The translations under genes and the position numbers were made by a program. The notes beneath the pieces are model-generated. The model saw only the letters and a list, made by a program, of their open reading frames with translations. It did not search any database and was not told the origin of the DNA. DNA of 64,000 nucleotides. It comes from Comamonas sp. lk (lineage in GTDB: Bacteria > Pseudomonadota > Gammaproteobacteria > Burkholderiales > Burkholderiaceae_C). The stretch's first letter is position 1. Each line of letters begins with the position of its first letter. Below are positions 17,900 to 26,104 of the stretch, piece after piece. The stretch spans positions 3,102,754-3,166,753 of the forward strand of contig NZ_UOOB01000001.1 in the NCBI RefSeq assembly GCF_900564145.1. The letters run 5' to 3'.

Positions 17900-18907
17900 A
17901 TGGCTTGTGACAACGGCAGCATAGACCCGGCCCTGGCCCGCACCCTGCAAGGCTTTGCCCGCCTGGATGCCGAAACCGCCACGCCGCAACTGAGCTATGT
18001 GCAGCGCCGGCGCCTGCTCAGCGAGTTACAAGCCCAGCAGATTCGCCGTCCCTGGCCCGGCATCGATCGCCAGGATCATTTTCTGGCCGCCAGCGGGCGC
18101 GAAATCTGCGTACGCAGCTATGCCAAGCCGGGCCATCCCGGCTGCAAGACCCTGGTCTGGCTGCATGGCGGCGGCTGGATGGTGGGCGATCTCAACACCC
18201 ATGACGATTTATGCGAGCACCTGGCGCTGTTCAGCGGCTGCCGCGTGCTCTCGGTGCATTACCGGCGCACGCCGGAGAATCCTTTTCCCGCCGCGCTCGA
18301 CGATGTAATGGCCGTGCTGCACTGGCTGCAGAGCATGGAGAGCACACCCAACCGTCTGCCATTGGCACAAAGCCAGATACTGCTGGGCGGCGACAGCGCC
18401 GGCGCCCATCTGGCCTTGGCCGCCGCCGTGCGCCAGCTGCAAGCGGCCGCGCAGGACACGAAGCAAGATGAGCCAAGCGCCCGTATTGCCGGCCTGCTGC
18501 TGCTCTACCCGCCGCTGCTGCCCGATCAGGACACGCCCAGCATGCGCGCCTTTGCCAGCGGGTTTGGCCTCACGCCCGAAGCCATGCGCTACTACTGGCA
18601 GGCCCTGGGCCAGCCTCAGGGCGCTGCCGCACAGTGGCGCACGCCCAGCCTGTGCACGGCACAAATCGCCCAGTTGCCGCCCACGGTGTTGATGACGGCC
18701 AGCCACGACATTCTGCGCGACGAAGCCGAGGCCTTTGCCCGGCAAGCCATAACAGCCGGCGCACCTCTGTGCCTGCTGCGCGCACCGGCCATGATTCACG
18801 GCTTTGCCCGCATGCTGGCCGCCAGCCCGGCCGCGCGCCAGCAGGTGGAACTGGCCTGCAGCGCCTTGCTGCAAGCCGTGCACCAGCACAACGCTGCGGG
18901 CAAATAA
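17900..18907 (+). CDS. Alpha/beta-hydrolase esterase, hormone-sensitive-lipase family
   Basis: The 335-residue protein has the HSL-family oxyanion motif HGGGW (about residue 90), the nucleophile elbow GDSAG (about 165), a catalytic Asp in HDILRDE and His in IHGF near the C-terminus. No signal peptide, so cytoplasmic. It probably hydrolyses short-chain esters. It is followed by the nucleoside deaminase gene on the same strand but separated by about 140 bp containing a dispersed element, so the two may not be cotranscribed. Confidence 0.87.
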   Translation: MACDNGSIDPALARTLQGFARLDAETATPQLSYVQRRRLLSELQAQQIRRPWPGIDRQDHFLAASGREICVRSYAKPGHPGCKTLVWLHGGGWMVGDLNTHDDLCEHLALFSGCRVLSVHYRRTPENPFPAALDDVMAVLHWLQSMESTPNRLPLAQSQILLGGDSAGAHLALAAAVRQLQAAAQDTKQDEPSARIAGLLLLYPPLLPDQDTPSMRAFASGFGLTPEAMRYYWQALGQPQGAAAQWRTPSLCTAQIAQLPPTVLMTASHDILRDEAEAFARQAITAGAPLCLLRAPAMIHGFARMLAASPAARQQVELACSALLQAVHQHNAAGK

Positions 18908-19010
18908 GCTTTGCGCCCCGTGCATGCACAACCTGTGTCGCACGGGTGTACCCTGGGCAAAGTTTGCGCTCACCGCGCACAATTCAGCTGTTTTAGGCTG
19001 CCAGCCTTTT

Positions 19011-19045
19011 ATATATAAGCGCTGGCAGCTATTGATTTCATAGTT
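19011..19045. repeat. Dispersed GCTAT-N-ATAG element, long copy
   Basis: AAGCGCTGGCAGCTATTGAT (from 19017) followed by TTCATAGTT abuts the deaminase start codon at 19046. The AAGCGCT and GCTAT...ATAG parts match the copy at 57564-57616. It contributes the immediate 5' leader of the deaminase gene, which has no obvious Shine-Dalgarno. Confidence 0.5.
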
Positions 19046-19519
19046 ATGACCCAATCCCCAAACACCCACCTGCAACTGATGCGCCAGGCCGTGGATCTGG
19101 CCCATGCCAACCGCTTGAACGGCGGCCGCCCTTTTGCGGCCGTGCTGGCCCAGGATGGCGAAGTGATTGCCAGCGGCGTGAACAACATCATTGCCAGCCA
19201 CGGCCCATCCACCCATGCAGAGATGGAGGCCATTCGCGCCGGCACCCGCCAGCGCGCCAACCCCAGCCTGGCCGGCTTGACGATTTACGCCAGCGGCCAC
19301 CCCTGCCCCATGTGCCTGGCGGCCGTGGTCATGGGTGGAGCCCAGCAGGTATTCTTTGCTTTCGACAACCAAGATGCCGCGCCTTACGGCCTATCCAGCG
19401 AAAGCACGTACCAGCAGCTGCGCCTGTCGCTGACACCGCCGCCGCTGCCCATCACCCGCATCGACACCGGCATCCGTGCAGAACAGTTGTACGGCGATGC
19501 CGCCTGGCCTGCCGCCTGA
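19046..19519 (+). CDS. Nucleoside/guanine deaminase, cytidine-deaminase-like fold
   Basis: The 157-residue zinc hydrolase has THAEMEAIR (zinc His and catalytic Glu, about residues 54-62) and HPCPMCLAAV (zinc Cys pair, about 88-97). This is the CMP/dCMP-type motif of bacterial guanine deaminase and TadA relatives. The C-terminal part fits the small-molecule (GuaD-like) branch better than tRNA adenosine deaminase, whose gene is usually elsewhere. It probably deaminates a free base or nucleoside. Confidence 0.82.
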   Translation: MTQSPNTHLQLMRQAVDLAHANRLNGGRPFAAVLAQDGEVIASGVNNIIASHGPSTHAEMEAIRAGTRQRANPSLAGLTIYASGHPCPMCLAAVVMGGAQQVFFAFDNQDAAPYGLSSESTYQQLRLSLTPPPLPITRIDTGIRAEQLYGDAAWPAA

Positions 19520-19708
19520 AAAAGCTGAAGCCCCCTAATGGGCCAAAATACCGACGCGGGGCGGCAAACAAAGCACCGCACCGCGTCGTACTGTGCAAAG
19601 CAGTCCCCCGGCATACAAGCGAATACAACAAGCCACCCAGCCCTTGAAGTGCAGCCTCGTGATCACAAGCCGTGATCACCCATACCGCAGCCCTGGGCCA
19701 GAATTTTC

Positions 19709-20950
19709 ATGACCGCATTGTCTTCACATCCTCAACGCGTCTCGCCACTGCTGTGGCTGACCGTGGTGCTGCTCATCACCATCAATCTGCGCCCGTTTCT
19801 CTCGGCTCCAGGCCCGCTGGGTCCGGTCATACAGGCCGCCACGGGCATGGATTTGCGCGCGTTCTCCTGGCTCACGCTGCTGCCCATGGTGCTCATGGGG
19901 CTGGGCGGCTGGCTTGCGCCTTCGGCACTGCAGCGACTGGGCGCACGCCAGGCCATCGTCGGTTCGCTGATTCTGGTTGCTCTGGGCTGTGCACTGCGCA
20001 TTGCCGGAGCCAGCAGCACGGTGCTGATAGCGACCGCCGGTCTGTGCGGCGCGGGCGTGGCCCTGGTGCAAAGCATCTTGCCGGGCCTGATCAAGCGCCA
20101 GTCGCCGCACAACGTGCCATTCATGATGGGCCTGTACTCCGCAGCCCTGATGGGCGGCGGAGCCTTTGGCGCCCAACTCTCACCGCTGGCCATTCAATGG
20201 GGGCTGAGCTGGCAAGCCTCTTTGGCCATGTGGGCGGTGCCCGTGGTCATCGCCCTGCCGCTGGCCTGGTATGCGCTGAGCCGCATAGGCCTACCTGCGC
20301 CCTCTGCCATACCCTCGGCCATAGCCTCGGCGAAAAACACCCCGCCGGCCTCCAGCGACACCGCCTGGCTGATGCGCCGCCGCCGCACCTGGCTGCTGGT
20401 GCTGAGCTTCGGCCTGATGAACGGCGGCTATGCCTCCACCGTGGCCTGGCTGGCGCCCTTTTATCAAACCCATGGCTGGACGGCCACGCAAAGCGGCTCG
20501 CTGGTCGCCATTCTCTCGATCGCCCAGGCCGCGTCGGCCCTGACCATGCCTGCCCTGGCCGCACGCAGCGCGGATCGCCGCCTCTGGCTGATTCTGGCCT
20601 TGCTGCTGCAAGCCGTCGGCTTTGCGCTGATGGCGCTGTGGCCCACGGCCGCACCCACGCTCAGCATCGTGATTCTGGGCATCGGTCTGGGCGGCTGCTT
20701 CTCGCTCTATATGCTGGTAGCGCTAGACCACCTGCCCTCCCCCACACAGGCCGGCGCACTCAATTCGCTGATGCAGGGCGGCGGCTTCATCCTGGCGGCT
20801 CTCGCGCCCTGGATCGTGGCCCAGCTGCAGCAGCTCAGCGGCAGCTGGACGGTGGGCTGGCTTTACCAGGCGGGCGTGGCCGCACTGGTGTGCCTGATGG
20901 TCGCGCAGTTCAACCCCAAACACTATGCGCGGGAGATGCGCCAACCCTGA
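19709..20950 (+). CDS. MFS transporter, CynX/NimT family
   Basis: The 413-residue, 12-helix permease opens with LLWLTVVLLITINLRPFLSA, close to the N-terminus of CynX/NimT (YeaN) transporters. Motif-A-like GARQAIVGSLILVALG follows TM2. The family includes the cyanate-operon protein CynX and 2-nitroimidazole exporter NimT; substrate here unknown. There is no cyanase gene nearby. A bidirectional terminator follows. Confidence 0.85.
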   Translation: MTALSSHPQRVSPLLWLTVVLLITINLRPFLSAPGPLGPVIQAATGMDLRAFSWLTLLPMVLMGLGGWLAPSALQRLGARQAIVGSLILVALGCALRIAGASSTVLIATAGLCGAGVALVQSILPGLIKRQSPHNVPFMMGLYSAALMGGGAFGAQLSPLAIQWGLSWQASLAMWAVPVVIALPLAWYALSRIGLPAPSAIPSAIASAKNTPPASSDTAWLMRRRRTWLLVLSFGLMNGGYASTVAWLAPFYQTHGWTATQSGSLVAILSIAQAASALTMPALAARSADRRLWLILALLLQAVGFALMALWPTAAPTLSIVILGIGLGGCFSLYMLVALDHLPSPTQAGALNSLMQGGGFILAALAPWIVAQLQQLSGSWTVGWLYQAGVAALVCLMVAQFNPKHYAREMRQP

Positions 20951-20971
20951 CGGCCACCAGCATTCGCAAAA

Positions 20972-20999
20972 AAAGGGCCTGGAAGTATCCAGACCCTTT
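20972..20999. terminator. Bidirectional Rho-independent terminator
   Basis: AAAGGGCCTGGA (20972-20983) pairs with TCCAGACCCTTT (20988-20999) around an AGTA loop, with one mismatch. It has an A run on its left and T-rich sequence on its right, as expected for a terminator shared by the convergent transporter (stop 20950) and HD-Pnk (stop 21021) genes. Confidence 0.8.
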
Positions 21000-21020
21000 C
21001 GGTTTTCGGTCAGCTGTCCA

Positions 21021-22178
21021 TCACTCGTTGACCAGCAATTGCAGGCCGTGCGCCTCGGTGGGCAGCGGCACCTCCCATTTGTGCAACATGCCCAGCAAGG
21101 CGGCGTTGCTCAAGCTGGTGTTGCGCTGGCTGTTGCGGGCCAGCAAGGCCGGCTTGCTGGCCTCCAGGTGCACCAGCTCCACCTGCGCGCCATAGGCCAG
21201 GCACAGGTCCAGCGATTTGCCTCGCATTTGTTTGGATAGATGCGTGGCGTTCCAGACAAACGCGGCCTTGGTGCGCAGCAGGCTTTTGGCCTTGTCCACG
21301 GCACGGTGGGCGGCTGCACCCTCGTTGTCGCCATGGCGCAGACCCAGCTCGGTGCGCGCGTCGTCAAACGACACCACGGGCAAAGCCCCGTGGTGCCGGG
21401 CCACCCAGCGGTTCTTGCCCGCTGCAGGCAGGCCGCACATGATGATGACGCGCGAGCCCGACTCCTCATGCAGCGCATAGTCGGGATGCAGCTCGGCCCC
21501 ACGGAAATAGCGCACCGCCGTCTCTGCCGATGCAAACGCACGCGGCTTGCGCAGGCAGCCCTCTTCGAGCGCCAGTTCTTTGAACAGCTCGATATTGAGC
21601 AGCACATTGCCCACATCGGGGCAGACGCGCCCGCGTATATCGGCCCGCGCCAGCAGCACCAACAACTGCAGGTCGACCTGCCAAGATAGCTCGCGAACGA
21701 TGAACTCCGGCGAGACACCCCGGCGAGAATCGGCAAACGCAAAAAACGGCACTTGGTGCACGGCAATCAGGCGGCAGATGGCCTCACGCTGCGCCACCGG
21801 CGCGCCGGCCTCCCACAGCATCAGCCGTGCATCCATCGCGCCCCGGCGCGAATGGCCGGGCTGCGAGATACGGCCATCCTCACTGACCTGCGTGGTCGAG
21901 CACTTGGCCACATCGTGCAGCAGCGCCGCAAGGAAAACGGTCTCGCGCTCCTCATGGGTGAGAAATGCATAGTCGGCGTCAGCCAACAACTCGGCTACCA
22001 CCATCTGTGTATGCGTCCAGACATCGCCTTCGGCGTGATAAACCGGGTCTTGCGGCGTGGTCTTGGCCCGCTCCAGTTGCGGGAAGGCCTGCAGACAGGC
22101 AGCCCAGTCCACACGGGCATGAGTGGAATGCGGCGAGCAATGAGGCACAAGGTCCGCTATCTGTTTCCAGCTCCACAT
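21021..22178 (-). CDS. HD-Pnk: HD phosphoesterase fused to polynucleotide 5'-kinase
   Basis: The 385-residue fusion matches the bacterial HD-Pnk end-healing architecture. N-terminal HD domain (about 40-200): H56 in VWTHTQ, H88-D89 in ALLHDVAK, PGHS near 107-110 and a helical bundle. C-terminal P-loop kinase (about 243-385): GLPAAGKN at 249-256, SFDDARTELG at 270-279 (the Asp expected to activate the 5'-OH) and the lid-like NATHLSKQMR around 310-319. In characterised homologues the HD part removes 2',3'-cyclic phosphates and the kinase phosphorylates 5'-OH ends. AAGGAG precedes the ATG at 22178. It lies 76 bp downstream of an RNA ligase gene, giving a healing-plus-sealing pair. The Asn after the P-loop Lys is atypical of Walker A but fits this family. 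Confidence 0.88.
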   Translation of the reverse strand: MWSWKQIADLVPHCSPHSTHARVDWAACLQAFPQLERAKTTPQDPVYHAEGDVWTHTQMVVAELLADADYAFLTHEERETVFLAALLHDVAKCSTTQVSEDGRISQPGHSRRGAMDARLMLWEAGAPVAQREAICRLIAVHQVPFFAFADSRRGVSPEFIVRELSWQVDLQLLVLLARADIRGRVCPDVGNVLLNIELFKELALEEGCLRKPRAFASAETAVRYFRGAELHPDYALHEESGSRVIIMCGLPAAGKNRWVARHHGALPVVSFDDARTELGLRHGDNEGAAAHRAVDKAKSLLRTKAAFVWNATHLSKQMRGKSLDLCLAYGAQVELVHLEASKPALLARNSQRNTSLSNAALLGMLHKWEVPLPTEAHGLQLLVNE

Positions 22179-22225
22179 ATAAAACTCCTTCCGCAGTTCA
22201 CTGACTGTGGTTCTGATATCTTTTT

Positions 22226-22254
22226 GATAGCTGTTAGCGCTTTATAGACAAGCG
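22226..22254. repeat. Dispersed-element copy between the RNA ligase and HD-Pnk genes
   Basis: GATAGCTGTTAGCGCTTTAT (from 22226) with a following AGACAAGCG contains the GTTAGCGCTT core also found at 57564-57616. It occupies the gap just after the ligase stop codon and could act as an mRNA hairpin affecting relative expression. Confidence 0.4.
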
Positions 22255-23091
22255 TCACCAGCTCTTTTGAATCGTATTGGCGAAAATATCGATGCCAGCG
22301 CGCAGGCCGTTGGCGACGATGGGCCGCTCGCTGTGGTGAGAACCAGATTCGAGAATCACCTGCACAAAGTCCGCGCGCACAAACTTGTAGCGCTCCACGG
22401 TCTGGCCGTTTTCCTCGACCTTGATGTACAGGCCTTCGGCCAGATCCGAGGCATCGGTCTGCTTCCAGGCCAGCGGCAAATCCAGCTGCTGCCGCTGCAG
22501 CTGCGCCTCGAACACTGCCTTCCAGCCCGGGCTGCGCGCCAGCGATGGGACCAGCAGCGCCAGCAAGTCCTGCACGCGCCTGGGAGCGATGCCGCTGTAG
22601 AGCACGGGCACCGAGACCACGGGCACATCGGCCAGCAGCGCATGGCGGCGCGGAGTGTCGAGAAAGCAACCGCTGGACCTGTCCCAGACATCGAACTCGC
22701 AAAACCAATGCGGCAGCGCGTCGTAGAACAGCGAATGCTTGGCATACAACCACTCGCCATACATGATGAATCGGTCGTCCAGCAGCGACATCAGCGCTGC
22801 CTCATGGGCCTTGGCCCATTGCTTGTAAGCATTGAACTGGTGCTCACGCCCGCCCATCTGATCGAGCTGCAGATAGTGGCCACGCGACTGCAGCAGCAAG
22901 CTGCCATCTGCGCCAAAGCTCAGCGCCGAGTTGGCACCATCGAGCTTTTCCTCGACCACGATATGCCGGCCGGCCAAGGCCTCGTAAGCCACGGCATCGG
23001 CCTGGTCACCGACTTGCAAGCGCGAACCACGCAAATGCGGTGTGCGCGGGTATTTGAGAATGTCCAGATTGAATAGATGTTGTGAAGTCAT
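22255..23091 (-). CDS. ATP-dependent RNA ligase (T4 Rnl2-like nucleotidyltransferase)
   Basis: The 278-residue product (start ATG at 23091 with GGAAAG upstream) has a full set of covalent nucleotidyltransferase motifs. Motif I is EEKLDGAN, with Lys49 the expected AMP-acceptor. Then come Arg70 in SRGHYLQ, motif III MYGEWLYAKHSLFY (110-123), motif IIIa FCEFDVWD (130-137), motif IV AEGLYIKVEENG (218-229) and motif V ERYKFVR (233-239). It is small, without the OB fold of DNA ligases, which fits an RNA ligase. With the HD-Pnk just downstream it should seal broken RNA after end healing. Cellular substrate unknown. Confidence 0.87.
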   Translation of the reverse strand: MTSQHLFNLDILKYPRTPHLRGSRLQVGDQADAVAYEALAGRHIVVEEKLDGANSALSFGADGSLLLQSRGHYLQLDQMGGREHQFNAYKQWAKAHEAALMSLLDDRFIMYGEWLYAKHSLFYDALPHWFCEFDVWDRSSGCFLDTPRRHALLADVPVVSVPVLYSGIAPRRVQDLLALLVPSLARSPGWKAVFEAQLQRQQLDLPLAWKQTDASDLAEGLYIKVEENGQTVERYKFVRADFVQVILESGSHHSERPIVANGLRAGIDIFANTIQKSW

Positions 23092-23183
23092 GTTGTGCTT
23101 TCCAAAGAGGGAATAAGCCATGCGCGAAAGACATGGCAGACAAAGCAACGACAACGGCAGCGCCGCGGTGGGGCGAGAGCAAT

Positions 23184-23336
23184 GGCCTCTGACCGGCCGG
23201 CAAAAAGCGGGTCAGAGCCTCAGGAAGTGGAATCGCCTGGAATCCGGGTGCAACCCGGATAGAGAACACCAAGCAAGAGCCGCCCACAGCGACGGCATCG
23301 CCCTCCTGGGCGGAGGAAGGCGCAAAGCGCCTCAGG
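23184..23336 (-). other. Hairpin-rich leader upstream of the RNA ligase gene
   Basis: In the 544-bp gap between the ligase start (23091) and the divergent lipoprotein gene (23636), several inverted repeats cluster. GGCCTCTGACC (23184) pairs with GGTCAGAGCC (to 23218); ATCCGGGT/ACCCGGAT (23242-23260) is a perfect 8-bp stem with a 3-nt loop; CCTCCTGGGCGGAGG (23301-23315) and AGGCGCAAAGCGCCT (23318-23332) are smaller stems. The GAGGCGC-type hairpins resemble a repeat I recall from Comamonadaceae intergenic regions, so this may be a dispersed repeat rather than a cassette-specific structured RNA. Open frames here look non-coding. Confidence 0.45.
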
Positions 23337-23635
23337 GGGCAGAAAAGGAATCCACGCGCACCGCAGCGCACACGCCTGGGAAATCAGCGTGTGACGAAGT
23401 CGTTTAGCAGAAACGAATGCGGCGGGACATGGTGCACCTCGAAAAAGAGAGCGAGTAACGCAGGTGGAGTAACGGCTGGCGAGTGTAGAGCCTACTGTCG
23501 GCATTTGCCAAGCCTCGATGCACGCACTGTGGCGCGAACCGCACGCTGGCCTTTTCCCTACACGGTGCAGGTTTCACGGTACTGAAACATGGAGTCGATA
23601 CAAATGCGGGTTTTCATGCACCTGCCACACCCCCA

Positions 23636-25591
23636 ATGACATCTGCAAAAGCCCTGAGCCAGCATCTTCTGATCTCCGTGATTGCCGCCGCCGCGTTGAC
23701 AGCCTGCGGTGGCGATGACAACCAAGCGACGGCACCCGAGCCCGAAGTCCCGGTGGTCCCTGCGCCAGAGCCTACACCCGAGCCCGAGAAGACCCCGCTG
23801 TCCCTGTCGCTACTCAAAATCGGCAGCTACCAATCCGGCATCTTTTTGCAAAGCGCCGCAGAGATCACCGCTTTCGATCCCGCCACCAAGCGCGGCTTTG
23901 TGGTCAATGCCCAGAAAGGTGCGCTGGATGTGCTGGACATGAGCAACCCCGCCGCGCCACGACTGGTGGCCAGTCTGGATGCCACCAAGCTCTCGCTGGG
24001 CACAGGGGCCTCCATCAACAGCGTGGCCGTCCAGGGCGGGCTGGTCGCTGCCGCCGTGCAGGCTGCGAACAAGACCGACAAGGGCATGGTGGCGCTATTC
24101 AGCGCCGACACGCTCTCGCTGATCGCCGAGGTAGGCGTGGGTGCCCTGCCGGACATGCTGACCTTCACTCCCGATGGCAAGACACTGTTGGTCGCCAATG
24201 AAGGCGAGCCCAGCGACGACTACCAGATTGACCCCGAAGGCTCGATCAGCGTGATTGACCTGAGCACACCCGCCAAGCCTGTGGCGCGCATTGCCGACTT
24301 CAAGGCTTTCAACAGCCAGAAGGCCGCACTGCTGGCCAAGGGCGTGCGCATCTTCGGCCCCACGGCCGACGGCAAGGGCACTGCCAATGTGGCCAATGAT
24401 CTGGAGCCCGAATACATTGCCGTGGCTCCCGATGGCAAAACCGCCTGGGTGACACTGCAGGAAAACAATGCGCTGGCCATCGTGGACATTGCCACCGCCA
24501 CCGTTACCGATGTGGTGGCGCTGGGCTACAAGGACCACGGCGCTTCGGGCAACGAGCTGGACTTTGCGGACAGCGACGGCAAGAGCCCCGTCATCAACAT
24601 CAGCGCTGCGCCCAATGTCTACGGCATGTACCAGCCGGACTCGATTGCCGCCTACAAGGCTTCTGACGGCAACACCTATCTGGTCACCGCCAACGAAGGC
24701 GATGCACGCGCCTGGGGCGAAGGCAATGCGGCCTACTTCGGCACCAAGTCGCCTCAGGCTGCCGGCGATGTAACCAAGGGCTTTGTGGAAGAGTGGCGCA
24801 TCAAGCATCTGGTGCACAAAGATGGTTTCTTGCGCCGCGCAGGCGACGATCTGCCCGCCCACCTGGCCCAGCTGGGCAATGGAGCCTACCTGAATGCCGC
24901 CAACTTCAGCTGGTGCGGTGCCGTCAGCGGCGACCCCAAGACCTGCCGCGATGACGACAAACTCGGTCGCCTCAAGGTCAGCTGGACCATGGGCTACCAG
25001 ACCAACCCCGACGGCAGTCCCGTCAAGGACGGCAAAGGCTATCTGACCTACGACCGGCTCTACGCCTATGGCGGCCGTTCCATCTCCATCTGGGATGCCA
25101 AAGGCAAACAGGTCTGGGACTCTGGCGCGGCGATTGAAAAATTCATTGCCAGCCACGAATGCAAGCTGGGTTCCGGGCGCGATATCGCCTGTGCGACCTA
25201 TTTCAACACCGGTCATGATGCAACCGCCACGTTGGATGCTCGCAGCAGCGCCAAAGGTCCCGAACCCGAAGGTCTGACTGTGGGCCAGATTGGCGACAAA
25301 ACCTTTGTGTTCGTCGGTCTGGAGCGCATGGGCGGCATTCTGGTGTTTGACATCACCGACCCCAAAGCACCCAAGCAGATCGACTATCTGAACACCCGCG
25401 AAAACTGGGCTACCAGCTTTGACAGCAAGACTGCGCCCAGCGGTGCAGCGCTGGAGGCTCTGGGCGACCTCGGCCCCGAAGGCCTGCACTTCATACCCGC
25501 CGCCAAATCACCCAATGGCAAACCTTTGCTGATGGTGGGCAACGAGGTCAGCGGCACCACAGCCATCTATCAGCTCAATCTGCAGTACTGA
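23636..25591 (+). CDS. Choice-of-anchor I-type beta-propeller lipoprotein
   Basis: The 651-residue protein has a lipoprotein signal (LTACGGDD, lipid-accepting Cys at about residue 23), a Pro/Glu-rich tether (EPEVPVVPAPEPTPEPE) and a long beta-propeller with motifs such as DMLTFTPDGKTLLVANEGEPSDDY and EYIAVAPDGKTAWVTLQENNALA. These are diagnostic of the choice-of-anchor I / alkaline-phosphatase-like surface glycoprotein family. It is likely anchored in the outer membrane. Function is uncertain; related proteins are linked to phosphate scavenging or calcium-dependent surface roles. It is divergent from the RNA ligase gene and ends in a strong terminator. Confidence 0.85.
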   Translation: MTSAKALSQHLLISVIAAAALTACGGDDNQATAPEPEVPVVPAPEPTPEPEKTPLSLSLLKIGSYQSGIFLQSAAEITAFDPATKRGFVVNAQKGALDVLDMSNPAAPRLVASLDATKLSLGTGASINSVAVQGGLVAAAVQAANKTDKGMVALFSADTLSLIAEVGVGALPDMLTFTPDGKTLLVANEGEPSDDYQIDPEGSISVIDLSTPAKPVARIADFKAFNSQKAALLAKGVRIFGPTADGKGTANVANDLEPEYIAVAPDGKTAWVTLQENNALAIVDIATATVTDVVALGYKDHGASGNELDFADSDGKSPVINISAAPNVYGMYQPDSIAAYKASDGNTYLVTANEGDARAWGEGNAAYFGTKSPQAAGDVTKGFVEEWRIKHLVHKDGFLRRAGDDLPAHLAQLGNGAYLNAANFSWCGAVSGDPKTCRDDDKLGRLKVSWTMGYQTNPDGSPVKDGKGYLTYDRLYAYGGRSISIWDAKGKQVWDSGAAIEKFIASHECKLGSGRDIACATYFNTGHDATATLDARSSAKGPEPEGLTVGQIGDKTFVFVGLERMGGILVFDITDPKAPKQIDYLNTRENWATSFDSKTAPSGAALEALGDLGPEGLHFIPAAKSPNGKPLLMVGNEVSGTTAIYQLNLQY

Positions 25592-25616
25592 CGCCTTCTA
25601 GGCAGCTCACCATTGC

Positions 25617-25641
25617 GCCCCGTTGCTACGGGGCTTTTTTT
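25617..25641 (+). terminator. Rho-independent terminator of the surface lipoprotein gene
   Basis: GCCCCGT (25617-25623) pairs with ACGGGGC (25628-25634) around a TGCT loop, followed by seven T. It starts 26 bp after the stop codon. Confidence 0.9.
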
Positions 25642-25769
25642 CGGCTGGATGTAACTGAGCCACGGGTCGGGGTCTTCGCAAATACGCAACAATCGCCGCC
25701 AGCGGTCGATGTACCGCCTATGGGTTCTCATTCGCCGCAAGCCACCCGCTTGCGACCTGTTAAACCGCC

Positions 25770-25958
25770 GTGTATCCGAAAAGTTTCGCCCAACTGGGCA
25801 TGCAAGGGCTTCCGGCCCTGGTACCGCTCGATAATCCCGCCCTGCGCACGCACCTGAACATCATCTGGCCCCGCCACCCCCTTCTGCCGCCAGCGGCCGA
25901 GCGGCTCAAAACCATCATTCTGGAACGCTTTGCTCCGATAAATCTGGAAGAGTCTTAG
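25770..25958 (+). pseudogene. Remnant of a LysR-type regulator C-terminus
   Basis: An open frame of 62 codons after an in-frame TAA encodes a segment resembling the end of a LysR substrate-binding domain (VPLDNPALRTHLNIIWPRH, then PLLPPAAERLKTIILERF). No helix-turn-helix or N-terminal region precedes it, so it looks like a deletion remnant. Between the terminator at 25641 and this remnant, and from 25959 to 26104, I see no other gene. Confidence 0.38.
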
Positions 25959-26104
25959 GCCCCTAGACAAGCTGATTCAGGCAGGACACACGAGGCCAAC
26001 AATCCTAGCGTCACAACGCTGTTTCAGCGACAAAGCCAGTGAATCAGCTTCGACATCGCCGTCATACGACCCACGGCGATGCCCGTCTGCTTTTCTCGGT
26101 TCGA

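Noticed and set aside
23242..23260. Possible tRNA T-arm (ATCCGGGT/ACCCGGAT)
   Set aside because: The loop has only three bases and no acceptor, D or anticodon arms could be folded around it, so it is not a tRNA.
23120..23407. Open frames in the gap upstream of the RNA ligase gene
   Set aside because: They overlap the hairpin cluster, have poor start sites and biased composition; the gap is better read as leader DNA or repeat.
23604..23639. 11-codon upstream ORF (MRVFMHLPHPQ) overlapping the lipoprotein start
   Set aside because: ATGA overlap suggests coupling, but it has no Shine-Dalgarno and could be chance.
24095..25489. 464-codon - strand open frame within the surface lipoprotein gene
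   Set aside because: Antisense shadow of a well-supported beta-propeller gene.
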